From: Hwangdonia lutea
Lineage (GTDB): Bacteria > Bacteroidota > Bacteroidia > Flavobacteriales > Flavobacteriaceae
DNA: 64,000 bases
Reading direction: 5' to 3'
Assembly (NCBI RefSeq): GCF_032814565.1
Contig: NZ_CP136521.1
Location: 2,514,501 to 2,578,500 of the forward strand
In this document: positions 47,628 to 57,000 of the stretch, in pieces
Position numbering within the stretch: the first letter of the stretch is position 1
Layout of the letters: each line of letters opens with the position of its first letter
Notes under the pieces: model-generated
Database searches by the model: none
What the model saw: the letters and a program-made list of their open reading frames with translations, nothing else
What the model was told of the DNA's origin: nothing
Program-made: the position numbers and the translations under genes

Positions 47628-48353
47628 TTATTCGATGACTTTTAAAGCGATAAGAATTCGAACTTGAGGATTGTTCACGCAGGTAATAAAAGCATTGTAA
47701 TCTCCCGGAACCGTGTTTTTAGGAAGTTTAATGGTTATACTTATGTCCTTTTCCTCTTTGGGCTTAAGTTGTAATTTTTTTGGTTGTATGATTATGGAAC
47801 GAAGACCTATTTTTTGATTTCCACTACCGATAAAATCGGATTTTCTAAATTCGATGGTTTTGGGTTTTTCGGCCGTGTCTTCATACATAATTAGATTGAG
47901 CGAAACGGATTCTCCTGATTTCATCGGGTTTTCAGGTTCTAATACGATAACGTCTCGACTTGATTTTTTTGAGGGTGTTTTTGATGTTGTGTTTTTCTTA
48001 CTTTGGCTCTCTTTTTCATTCTTTAGTGATTCAACAACCTCATTCATTTGAGCAGTAATAGCGGCAAATCCATCGATTACCAAATCGAGCACTTCATGGG
48101 AATCACGACGGATTCGATTCATTAAGGCATCTGGGTCGCTCCTAATTTCATCGACGTCAATGAGTTTTTTTTCAATCTTTTTAGCCGCTAAAATACCGGC
48201 GGCTATTTCTTCTTCTAAAACATTTACTGCGGAATTCACAATGCTTTGTGCTTTGTTCATCACGCGGTCAGAATCAATCCAAGGTTCATCGTCGCGATTT
48301 TTACCTTTGCTGGAATTTTGCTTATTTTTTGGATTGTCTTTTTGTTTTGGCAT
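47628..48353 (-). CDS. Unknown cytoplasmic protein: amphipathic helix region plus Ig-like domain
   Basis: 241 residues, no signal peptide. A charged N-terminus is followed by a long helical region (residues ~28-108; NKAQSIVNSAVNVLEEEIAAG, NRIRRDSHEVLDLVIDGFAA) with the look of a lipid- or granule-binding amphipathic helix. A Lys/Ser-rich linker leads to an Ig-like beta domain ending PKEEKDISITIKLPKNTVPG then DYNAFITCVNNP. The same terminal domain pattern occurs in the next three upstream genes. It overlaps the preceding gene by 32 bp and precedes the prenyl synthase by 36 bp. I know no name for the family. Confidence 0.6.
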   Translation of the reverse strand: MPKQKDNPKNKQNSSKGKNRDDEPWIDSDRVMNKAQSIVNSAVNVLEEEIAAGILAAKKIEKKLIDVDEIRSDPDALMNRIRRDSHEVLDLVIDGFAAITAQMNEVVESLKNEKESQSKKNTTSKTPSKKSSRDVIVLEPENPMKSGESVSLNLIMYEDTAEKPKTIEFRKSDFIGSGNQKIGLRSIIIQPKKLQLKPKEEKDISITIKLPKNTVPGDYNAFITCVNNPQVRILIALKVIE

Positions 48354-48972
48354 GGGCTGATTTTGTTAAAAGCTTTTCTACATGAAGCTGGATTCTAAAA
48401 AAAGAAGGCTCAAATCCTATTACGGTTACATCACTAAAATAGGTGTCGGAAGGTGTGTTTTTTGGAACTTGAATACCAATTTTAACCGTACTTGATTCAT
48501 CGGGTTTTTGGGTGAATTTTTGAGGTTTGAACGATGTTTTTATTGAGGGGAATTCAATGTTGTTTTCATTAATGAAGTTAGAGTTTACCAATTCGCATTG
48601 GGCCACTTCGGTTTTTGTGTTTTCTAAAATAAACTCCAACGAAGTTTTAGATCCGGCATTTACACTGCCCGTTAGTACAAATGCTGGTTCGGCTTCTGGT
48701 GCTGTTTCAGGGGGTGTTTTATTCAACATGGTGTCTAGCATTCCAAAACCGAGTGCCATGGCATTGTTGTAGTATTCCAAATTTAATTTGGCAAACGCAT
48801 TAAAGGCTTTACTGTACTGCTCGGGTTTAAAAACAAAAAGATTATCGGGCTTGTTTGGTTGTTTGCTCCACGCACTAAATACCTTAAATCCTTGTTCGAT
48901 ATATTTTTTATTGAGTTCCAGAGTGTGTTTAAACAATGCCTCTAAAGGTTGCTTGTTGTTTGTTTCGGCCAT
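48322..48972 (-). CDS. Unknown cytoplasmic protein: phasin-like helices plus Ig-like domain
   Basis: 216 residues, no signal peptide. The N-terminal ~85 residues form helices with the spacing seen in phasin or PHA-granule proteins (LFKHTLELNKKYIEQGFKVF, KAFNAFAKLNLEYYNNAMAL, GFGMLDTMLNK). The C-terminal domain has alternating strands (AFVLTGSVNAGSKTSLEFIL, SSTVKIGIQVPKNTPSDTYF, PSFFRIQLHVEKL). It overlaps the downstream gene by 32 bp and lies 13 bp after the 219-residue gene, so the operon is tight. The function is unknown; a granule or membrane surface role is an inference from the helix pattern only. Confidence 0.6.
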   Translation of the reverse strand: MAETNNKQPLEALFKHTLELNKKYIEQGFKVFSAWSKQPNKPDNLFVFKPEQYSKAFNAFAKLNLEYYNNAMALGFGMLDTMLNKTPPETAPEAEPAFVLTGSVNAGSKTSLEFILENTKTEVAQCELVNSNFINENNIEFPSIKTSFKPQKFTQKPDESSTVKIGIQVPKNTPSDTYFSDVTVIGFEPSFFRIQLHVEKLLTKSAHAKTKRQSKK

Positions 48973-48985
48973 ACCTTTTTATATT

Positions 48986-49645
48986 TTAACGTCCGTTTGT
49001 TACTCGTTCCTTTGGTTCGCAGTAGAAATGCGACTTCCAACTTTGCCATTTTAATTTGAATTTTTTCTCTTCGTATGGCGTCACAATTGGCGCGTTGTGG
49101 TCGCCTACAGAAACGGTTAAACAAATGTTTTGATTGTACTCTTTTTCACGAAGTACGATTTCTGCTGTATAAACACCGTCTTTAAAATTTGCTAAATCGA
49201 GACTTATAAGTACACGTTCAGATTTGTTGGGCTGCAGCGATACACTGTTTTTATTGAGCAAAGGTTGCGCTGTGGCAAGATTACCGTCTTGATCTGTTAA
49301 TTCACGAGCCCCTATTTTATAGGTTTTAGGCTTTTGGCAATTGTTTTTTACAACAAAGGGTATTATAATGCGCTCTCCAGCCATGGCTTTTCTACTAATA
49401 GTGGCAATACAATGTGGTGGGCATTTTTCTTTAGGGGCACAGCAATCGTCAGAATTTAAAATAGCTTTGATTGGGTCGAGGGCATTTTTCCCAAGTTGCC
49501 CCATTTGTTTATTAATTTGTGTGTTATTGCCTAACATATTTTCCAACATAGTACCATAAAACTGCATGGACATATCGGATAGTGTTTGTATGTTTTCCAT
49601 AACGGAATCGCTGAACACATTGGAGTTAAGTTTCTTGTTTTCCAT
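48986..49645 (-). CDS. Unknown cytoplasmic protein: helix region plus Ig-like domain, Cys-rich joint
   Basis: 219 residues, no signal peptide. A helical N-terminus (NVFSDSVMENIQTLSDMSMQ, FYGTMLENMLGNN) is followed by a cysteine-containing joint (NSDDCCAPKEKCPPHCIATI) that could bind a metal. The C-terminal Ig-like domain (ERIIIPFVVKNNCQKPKTYK, VSLQPNKSERVLISLDLA, DGVYTAEIVLREKEYN) matches its operon neighbours in layout. It lies 5 bp downstream of the 260-residue gene and 13 bp upstream of the 216-residue gene. I do not recognise the family. Confidence 0.6.
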   Translation of the reverse strand: MENKKLNSNVFSDSVMENIQTLSDMSMQFYGTMLENMLGNNTQINKQMGQLGKNALDPIKAILNSDDCCAPKEKCPPHCIATISRKAMAGERIIIPFVVKNNCQKPKTYKIGARELTDQDGNLATAQPLLNKNSVSLQPNKSERVLISLDLANFKDGVYTAEIVLREKEYNQNICLTVSVGDHNAPIVTPYEEKKFKLKWQSWKSHFYCEPKERVTNGR

Positions 49646-49650
49646 GTTTT

Positions 49651-50433
49651 CTAGGTGTTTTTAGGTTGTACATGCGACTTAATTGCAAAGGAGAGTTCTT
49701 TATCCCAAAACCTCACGTTTAAATCATAATCATTCTCAGCGTTAGTCTCTTTTGGCATAACAAAAGAAAAATTAACGAGCTGCTGTTTTCCGGGTTTGAT
49801 AATATCGCCTGCTTCGGCAATTTTAGAATTCGCCCAATTGGGTAACTGCTCTTTTATATGTTCGGTAACTTTATCGAGCGTAGCGTTAAACCCCTTCACT
49901 TTTTTATCTCTAAATCCTTTTCCGAAAGCGCGACATAACATATCCATGTCCAAAGCGGCTGCATGTTTTGCATTGGGAATTTGAAAATCGAGATTACCCA
50001 AATTGGTTACCGTAAAACTGACACTATGTTTTGTACCCGGACTCGTATTTTGAAGCGTGAATTCGCTAGGTTGTACGGATATGTTTATCGATGGTTGTAC
50101 TACGAGTTGTATGTTTCGTTTTTTATTGCCTATTTCAATATAATGATGATATGTTCCAGGCGGTGTTTCAGGAGGAAGGCTAAGCGATAACGATTGCAAC
50201 CGAATTTCTCCCGCCCTCAGTTTGGTGTTGATAAGTAGTGGAATGGTATTGAGTTTTTTGGTGTTTTTAACCTTGGCAGGTTTAAGATTTAAATACCGTA
50301 CTCGAGTCTTAATTTTATTTTCATTGTGTAACTGTACGGTTCCACTTAACCTTTTAGGCGTTCCATTTAAAACAATGGTATCTTCTCCAAAATTTATTTT
50401 TTCCATTAAGGAATTTGGCACTTTAGTTTCCAT
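49651..50433 (-). CDS. Unknown cytoplasmic protein with two Ig-like domains
   Basis: 260 residues, no signal peptide. Domain 1 (residues ~18-115) has LSGTVQLHNENKIKTRVRYL and SLSLSLPPETPPGTYHHYIE. Domain 2 (residues ~120-258) has SISVQPSEFTL-type and KHSVSFTVTNLGNLDFQIPN strands. An internal helical insert (AAALDMDMLCRAFGKGFRDK, DKVTEHIKEQLPNWANSKIA) interrupts domain 2 before it closes with PGKQQLVNFSFVMPKETNAE. The inserted helix pair is unusual for an Ig-like fold. It is the second gene of the operon, 3 bp after the 164-residue gene. The function is unknown. Confidence 0.6.
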   Translation of the reverse strand: METKVPNSLMEKINFGEDTIVLNGTPKRLSGTVQLHNENKIKTRVRYLNLKPAKVKNTKKLNTIPLLINTKLRAGEIRLQSLSLSLPPETPPGTYHHYIEIGNKKRNIQLVVQPSINISVQPSEFTLQNTSPGTKHSVSFTVTNLGNLDFQIPNAKHAAALDMDMLCRAFGKGFRDKKVKGFNATLDKVTEHIKEQLPNWANSKIAEAGDIIKPGKQQLVNFSFVMPKETNAENDYDLNVRFWDKELSFAIKSHVQPKNT

Positions 50434-50436
50434 GTT

Positions 50437-50931
50437 TTATGCTTTTATGTTATCACCTGTATAGTCTTGTCTTGGTTTCGGGAAAGGTCTTACGTCGGGT
50501 TCACAACAGTCGTCCTCACACAATTCGGCCGATGTGGGTACATAAGGTTCTGTAATAATTTGGCCTTCACCACTGGTACAAATACTAAAAAACTCGACCC
50601 CAAGCATCTTAAAGCAAATATTGGAATAGTTCGGGATGCGTACCCGATGTTTCATGAGGTCTTTAATATCTTGAAGGGTAAAACGTGGTAAGTTGAGTAT
50701 TTCAACCTTATTGTCTGTAGCAACGGGTTCTGAGCTGTCGCCGGTGAGTTTTAAAGTGTTGGTGGTGTTTAAGCTTCCGCTGATTTTATTTTCAACACTT
50801 CCGGATAGCTTCGTTTCTATTTCCCCGGAATGTTTGGCATCCATACCGCCAGATAATTCGGTGTCTACATCAAAAGTGCGGTCGGGATGTATGGTGTGGT
50901 GATAATCGGTGGGTATTTTGGGCGTGCTCAT
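50437..50931 (-). CDS. Unknown first operon protein with octapeptide SG repeats
   Basis: 164 residues, no signal peptide. Residues ~24-66 hold a short repeat with a period near eight: ELSGGMDA, KHSGEIET, KLSGSVEN, KISGSLNT, then LKLTGDSS. Such alternating small/hydrophobic repeats suggest a beta-solenoid or an assembly motif. The C-terminal half (LPRFTLQDIKDLMKHRVRIP, NYSNICFKMLGVEFFSICTS, and AELCEDDCCEPDVRPFPKPR) holds a cysteine group. It heads the operon, with 292 bp of non-coding DNA before it. I know no homologous family by name. Confidence 0.55.
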   Translation of the reverse strand: MSTPKIPTDYHHTIHPDRTFDVDTELSGGMDAKHSGEIETKLSGSVENKISGSLNTTNTLKLTGDSSEPVATDNKVEILNLPRFTLQDIKDLMKHRVRIPNYSNICFKMLGVEFFSICTSGEGQIITEPYVPTSAELCEDDCCEPDVRPFPKPRQDYTGDNIKA

Positions 50932-51223
50932 GTGTTAGAAAATTTAAGATTAGCCCATTAAAGGTAATAAAAAAACTTGAAAGCTAGAGGTGTAAATATC
51001 TAAAATTTAGAGCGTTGGGTGTTTTTTGGTGATAAAAAGTGGTGTGGTGAAAGATTGCAAAACCGGTAAATTACACAGAATAATCGGTACAAATTAACCA
51101 TAAAAAATGCAGTGTTTTAAAATATATAAAACGCAGAGTTTTTTTAATTCTGAACTAGTATTTCCGTACAACGGGATTTTACCGTTGCTTTAGTGCAAAA
51201 TGTATATAATGAAACAGATGTAA
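50932..51223. other. Upstream region of the isoprenoid operon
   Basis: This 292-bp A/T-rich stretch must contain the promoter of the seven-gene minus-strand operon. The nearest -7-like match on the minus strand is around CAAAATGTATA (51196-51206), which has one base too many in the spacer, so I do not call a promoter. No gene is visible. Confidence 0.4.
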
Positions 51224-51451
51224 TTAGGCCACCTCTTTCTTTAAATGAAATTGTAAGGCACCAGAAGGGCAACGCTTTATTTGGTTTATGATACGTTCGG
51301 TTTCTGAGCCTTCTAAATTAATCCACGGGATAACCGAGGTTCTAAACACATCGGATAATCCTTTCGCACATTTTTCGGCATGAATGCAAACACATGGTTC
51401 GTAGGTTACCAAAATGTCATTGTTGCTGTATTCGTTTTTGTAAGATTCCAT
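51224..51451 (-). CDS. Small [4Fe-4S]-binding protein (Fer4_19-like mono-cluster)
   Basis: 75 residues. Four conserved cysteines are CVCIHAEKCAKG in the first half and RCPSGALQF at the end, with an Ile-Asn-Leu-Glu stretch (TSVIPWINLEG) between. This is the layout of the divergent single [4Fe-4S] cluster domain (PF06902 type). It is on the same strand as the isoprenoid operon but separated from it by 292 bp, so I do not assign it to that operon. It may be an electron carrier; its partner is unknown. Confidence 0.8.
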   Translation of the reverse strand: MESYKNEYSNNDILVTYEPCVCIHAEKCAKGLSDVFRTSVIPWINLEGSETERIINQIKRCPSGALQFHLKKEVA

Positions 51452-51586
51452 AGATTTTCACGTTTTGGGTTATGAATTTCTAATAATTATTTTCTGAAGA
51501 GGGAATCGCTAAAATATTAAATTCTCGGAATGGATACGCTAATTTTATCAATATGTGAATAAAATCAAAAAATATTCGTTGATTTG

Positions 51587-53173
51587 TTAAAATTCAGAGG
51601 TAAAATGAAATTTAATACTTGGATATTTTTGTTGCGTCATCTGTAAGGAAAAAGCAGAATCTGCTAAAAACACCAATTGGTCTTGCTTGTCTTTAGCTAA
51701 AAAACGCTGTTTCACCCTAACAAATTCCTTGTACTCGTCGCTATTTGAATTTTCAGGATCAACCCAACAAGCTTTAAATACGTTTAGGTTTTCGTAAGTA
51801 CATTTTGCTCCGTATTCGTGTTCTAATCTATATTGAATCACTTCGTATTGCAGTGCGCCAACGGTACCAATTACTTTTCTGCCATTAAGCTCTAAGGTAA
51901 ATAATTGCGCCACACCTTCGTCCATTAATTGATCAATACCTTTATATAGTTGCTTGGATTTGAGGGGGTCGGCGTTGTTAATGTACCTAAAATGCTCGGG
52001 TGAAAAACTTGGTATACCTTTGTAATTAATGTTTTCGCCCTCAGTTAAGGTGTCCCCAATTTTAAAGTTTCCGGTGTCGTGCAAGCCAACAATATCACCG
52101 GGATACGAGACATCGACAATTTCTTTTTTCTCTGCGAAAAAAGCATTCGGACTGGAAAACTTCATTTTTTTGTTATTTCTAACGTGCAAATACGGTTTGT
52201 TTCTTTCAAATTTACCCGATACAATTTTAATAAAAGCCAAACGGTCGCGATGGTTGGGATCCATATTGGCGTGTATTTTAAAAACAAAACCAGAAAATTG
52301 TTTTTCATCAGGTTGAACTAAGCGTTCCTCACTTTGTTTTGGTCTTGGTTTTGGCGCTATTTCAACAAAACAATCTAATAGTTCGCGTACGCCAAAGTTA
52401 TTTAAAGCCGAACCAAAAAATACGGGTTGTAGGTTTCCGTCTAAATATTCTTCTTTATTAAAGGTGGGGTAAATGCCTTCAACCAATTCAATTTCTTCAC
52501 GTAGGGTGTTGGCTGCCTTTTCACCCACTAAAGTATCGAGTTCCGAAGAAGATAAATCTGAAATCTCAACCGTTTCTTCAATGTCTTTTCTGTTGTCACC
52601 GCTAAATAAATTAACGTTTTTCTCCCAAATATTGTAAATGCCTTTAAAATCGTAACCCATCCCTATTGGAAAACTTAAAGGCACTACCCGTAATCCAAGT
52701 TTTTGTTCAATTTCATCTAAAAGATCAAAGGCATCTTTTCCTTCTCTATCCATTTTATTGATAAACACAATCATAGGAATGTTGCGCATGCGGCAAACTT
52801 CAACCAATTTTTCAGTCTGCTCCTCAACCCCTTTTGCTACATCAATAACCACAATTACGCTGTCAACTGCAGTGAGTGTTCTAAAGGTATCTTCGGCAAA
52901 ATCCTTGTGCCCTGGGGTATCTAGAATATTTATTTTTATACCATTATATTCAAACGCTAAAACCGAGGTAGCCACAGAAATTCCACGTTGGCGTTCAATT
53001 TCCATAAAATCACTCGTGGCGCCTTTTTTAATTTTGTTGCTTTTTACGGCACCCGCTTCTTGAATGGCACCACCAAAAAGCAGTAATTTTTCTGTTAGCG
53101 TGGTTTTACCGGCATCAGGATGCGAAATAATACCAAAGGTACGTCTGCGTTGTATTTCTTTTAAAAAACTCAT
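51587..53173 (-). CDS. prfC: Peptide chain release factor 3
   Basis: The 528-residue length is usual. GTPase motifs are IISHPDAGKTTLTEKLLLFG (P-loop), RQRGISVATSVLAFEYNG (switch I), LDTPGHKDFAEDT (switch II), and VFINKMDREGKDAFD. Domains II and III follow (GFVFKIHANMDPNHRDRLAF, RVKQRFLAKDKQDQLVFLAD). RF3-GTP removes RF1/RF2 after peptide release. It is not EF-G: it lacks the C-terminal domains IV-V and carries the RF3 end. It appears to be a single-gene unit with a short upstream region. Confidence 0.97.
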   Translation of the reverse strand: MSFLKEIQRRRTFGIISHPDAGKTTLTEKLLLFGGAIQEAGAVKSNKIKKGATSDFMEIERQRGISVATSVLAFEYNGIKINILDTPGHKDFAEDTFRTLTAVDSVIVVIDVAKGVEEQTEKLVEVCRMRNIPMIVFINKMDREGKDAFDLLDEIEQKLGLRVVPLSFPIGMGYDFKGIYNIWEKNVNLFSGDNRKDIEETVEISDLSSSELDTLVGEKAANTLREEIELVEGIYPTFNKEEYLDGNLQPVFFGSALNNFGVRELLDCFVEIAPKPRPKQSEERLVQPDEKQFSGFVFKIHANMDPNHRDRLAFIKIVSGKFERNKPYLHVRNNKKMKFSSPNAFFAEKKEIVDVSYPGDIVGLHDTGNFKIGDTLTEGENINYKGIPSFSPEHFRYINNADPLKSKQLYKGIDQLMDEGVAQLFTLELNGRKVIGTVGALQYEVIQYRLEHEYGAKCTYENLNVFKACWVDPENSNSDEYKEFVRVKQRFLAKDKQDQLVFLADSAFSLQMTQQKYPSIKFHFTSEF

Positions 53174-53688
53174 ATAGATTGTTGCAATTGGATTGCAAAG
53201 ATATGATTATTAACTACAAAAATTATAGAGAATTAAATCGTTTTTAACACTGTTCTGTGCTTAAGATTTAAGTGTTATTAGCTTATTTAAATAGATTTAT
53301 TGATTGCTAAAAACCGTATATATATGTTTATCGCCGGTATGATTTAAGATTATACCCATTCTTTTTTGATTAGGTTTATTCTTTCGTATTAACTTTTTTT
53401 TAACAATTCAGCCGATTTAATTGTATTTAGTCTGTAAAAAATCTAACTTTACGGCTGCAATAAGCTTAGGCTTTTATTAAGAATGTCGTTATGCTATTAA
53501 TACGTTTATAATACTCCATTCGTTCAAAATTATGGCCGCCTATAGCCTCAACATTAATTTTTTTTGGCATTATTTATAGCATTTAATTGAATTTTATTGA
53601 AAAAAGTGACCTCAGTATATTAATGAGTGTCTAAACAAAATAATAAAACTTAAAAATATAGTATAACATAATTTTACTCGTTTAATAT
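53174..53688. other. 515-bp intergenic region upstream of the adhesin operon
   Basis: Between divergent prfC and the adhesin gene. It is A/T-rich, with T-runs near 53396-53402 and a TAACTTTA-type -7-like box about 53446-53453. It has no open frame of note, tRNA or long hairpin. It likely holds the promoter and long leader of the adhesin operon. Confidence 0.4.
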
Positions 53689-54066
53689 ATGAAAATCTCT
53701 ACCCAACTCCGTGAAACTTCGTTTTACAGGTTACTTTTAGCATTAATTTTAATACTTTGTTTTATGCCCAACGTTCAAGCGCAATGTGTTGGGCCAGCTA
53801 ATGATTGTGATAACGATGGTGTATTAAACTCAGCAGATTTAGACAATGATAACGATGGTATCCTTGATACTGTTGAAGATGAAAACTGCACAGGGCCTAC
53901 AATTAAGGAATATCTTGTAAATGAAACATTTGAAACTGCTACAGCAGGAAACCCTGTGCCAAAAGGAGATTTACGAAGTACACCAGGAGTAACTAGTTTA
54001 CTGCAGCTTATAACTCTCATCCTGGTAATAGTGGAACAACAAATGTTGGAGAATTTGCTTCTGTAA
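53689..54066 (+). CDS. N-terminal fragment of the giant T9SS adhesin (frame 1, ends at a frameshift)
   Basis: 125 residues as read. A signal peptide (LLLALILILCFMPNVQAQ) and thrombospondin-type-3-like Ca2+ repeats (NDCDNDGVLNSADLDNDNDG) are genuine. From about residue 103 the frame changes: LLQLITLILVIVEQQ is unlike a secreted protein and stops at 54066. In the other frame, from 53997, the sequence reads FTAAYNSHPGNSGTTNVGEF, which joins the next CDS. A one-base indel near 53996-54003 (for example loss of one T in AGTTTACTG) would explain both. I treat it as the 5' part of the adhesin gene. Confidence 0.8.
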   Translation: MKISTQLRETSFYRLLLALILILCFMPNVQAQCVGPANDCDNDGVLNSADLDNDNDGILDTVEDENCTGPTIKEYLVNETFETATAGNPVPKGDLRSTPGVTSLLQLITLILVIVEQQMLENLLL

Positions 54067-54089
54067 TTGGTTTTGATGGCAATCCTACC

Positions 54090-57000
54090 ATGACAATTGA
54101 TGCTAATGGAGGGGGAATAGTAGATGATCTGCAAATGTCTTCTTTTGTTGTTTTAGATAATGTTAACTTATTAAGCGGCACTCGATTTACTGTTGAGGCT
54201 GATTTTTCATTAGGACAGCAGGCCCCTGGTCCTGGGGCATCGAGTAATGAGTATGGGATATCTCTTGGTGCACCAGGGCAAGATCCTATTTGGGTTGATG
54301 ATTTTGCCGGAGCACCAGATGCAGTATTTTTATATGGACATGGGGTTTCATTAATTAGACATCCTAATTCTTCTCCTGGTTCTTTTAGTGCTCCGCCTAG
54401 GATTGACGGGTGGTTTAGACAATTTACAACTTATTACGTAGCTGATAACGGTAGTGGTACATTACATTTATATGCAGATAATGTAGGGTATAGGTATAAT
54501 GCTACGGGAAATCCTGAAACAACTTTTACTGCTACAGGCATAGATTTTGGACCAGCAAGTAATTACCCTTGGTTAAATAATGCAGAAATTAGTTTATCTG
54601 TAGATGAATATGTAGATAATATTGTTGTTGCTACTGAGCATTGTGATACTGATGATGATGGTATACCAAATTACAAAGATATAGATAGTGATAATGATGG
54701 GTGCCCTGATGCTAACGAAGCTTATTCTGATTCAAATGCCGATTCAAATAGCGATGGTACGTATGGTGGAGTAGTTGGTGCTTCAGAAGTGAACCCTGAT
54801 GGAACTGTGATTGCTGCTACCTATCCAGGAACTAATAATAATGTAACTACAGCAGTTCAAGTTACAGTAACGGCAGGACCTTCTAATCAAAGTGAAATAG
54901 AAGGTGATTCAGCAACTTTTACTGTAACAGCAACATCTGAAAGCACCTCAACGTTTGCTTCGGGTGTGCCTGATTACGCAGTACCACCAGCCACAGATGT
55001 TTCAGCTTCTTTAGTTTATCAATGGCAAGAAAATGGGTCAAACTTATCGGATACAGGTGTTTATAGTGGAACCAACACAAATGTTTTGAATATATCTGAT
55101 GTTACAGGTTTAGACGGTAATGTGTATAACGTAATAATTTCACAACCTAATAATGTTTGTGTCAATGAACAGAACAGTGCAACATTAAGTGTTATTCCTA
55201 GAATAATTGCTAATGATGATGACTTTAGCGGCGCACCGGTCAACGGATTCGACGGAGGCTCAACGGCAACGGTATTGGGCAACGACACCCTAAACGGAGT
55301 AGCAGTGGTACCGGCAGATATCACATTAACACCGGGAACCGCGCCAACACCGGCAGCAGGAAGCATTACGATGAATGCCGACGGAACAATCACTGTGGCA
55401 GCAGGGACCACGGCAGGGACCTACACCTACGATTATACCATATGTGAGAATTTAAACCCAACAAACTGCGATACGGCAACGGCAACAATAGTCGTAGCCC
55501 CAGCACCAATCGATGCCGTAGCAGATGACTTTAGCGGCGCACCGGTCAACGGATTCGACGGAGGCTCAACGGCAACGGTATTGGGTAACGACACATTAAA
55601 CGGAGTAGCAGTGGTACCGGCAGATATCACATTAACACCGGGAACCGCGCCAACACCGGCAGCAGGAAGCATTACGATGAATGCCGACGGAACAATCACA
55701 GTAGCAGCAGGGACCACGGCAGGGACCTACACCTACGATTATACCATATGTGAGAATTTAAACCCAACAAACTGCGATACGGCAACGGCAACAATAGTCG
55801 TAGCCCCAGCACCAATCGATGCCGTAGCAGATGACTTTAGCGGCGCACCGGTCAACGGATTCGACGGGGGCTCAACGGCAACGGTATTGGGTAACGACAC
55901 ATTAAACGGAGTAGCAGTGGTACCGGCAGATATCACATTAACACCGGGAACCGCACCAACACCGGCAGCAGGAAGCATTACGATGAATGCCGACGGAACA
56001 ATCACTGTAGCAGCGGGGACCACGGCAGGGACCTACACCTACGATTATACCATATGTGAGAATTTAAACCCAACAAACTGCGATACGGCAACGGCAACAA
56101 TAGTCGTAGCCCCAGCACCAATCGATGCCGTAGCAGATGACTTTAGCGGCGCACCGGTCAACGGATTCGACGGGGGCTCAACGGCAACGGTATTGGGTAA
56201 CGACACCCTAAACGGTGTGGCAGTGGTACCGGCAGATATCACATTAACACCGGGAACCGCGCCAACACCGGCAGCAGGAAGCATTACGATGAATGCCGAC
56301 GGAACAATCACAGTAGCAGCAGGGACCACGGCAGGGACCTACACCTACGATTATACCATATGTGAGAATTTAAACCCAACAAACTGCGATACGGCAACGG
56401 CAACAATAGTCGTAGCCCCAGCACCAATCGATGCCGTAGCAGATGACTTTAGCGGCGCACCGGTCAACGGATTCGACGGGGGCTCAACGGCAACGGTATT
56501 GGGTAACGACACCCTAAACGGTGTGGCAGTGGTACCGGCAGATATCACATTAACACCGGGAACCGCGCCAACACCGGCAGCAGGAAGCATTACGATGAAT
56601 GCCGACGGAACAATCACAGTAGCAGCGGGGACCACGGCAGGGACCTACACCTACGATTATACCATATGTGAGAATTTAAACCCAACAAACTGCGATACGG
56701 CAACGGCAACAATAGTCGTAGCCCCAGCACCAATCGATGCCGTAGCAGATGACTTTAGCGGCGCACCGGTCAACGGATTCGACGGGGGCTCAACGGCAAC
56801 GGTATTGGGTAACGACACCCTAAACGGTGTGGCAGTGGTACCGGCAGATATCACATTAACACCGGGAACCGCGCCAACACCGGCAGCAGGAAGCATTACG
56901 ATGAATGCCGACGGAACAATCACTGTGGCAGCAGGGACCACGGCAGGGACCTACACCTACGATTATACCATATGTGAGAATTTAAACCCAACAAACTGCG

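Noticed and set aside
51224-51451. Membership of the [4Fe-4S] protein in the isoprenoid operon
   Set aside because: The gap of 292 bp is far larger than those within the operon; same strand alone is not enough.
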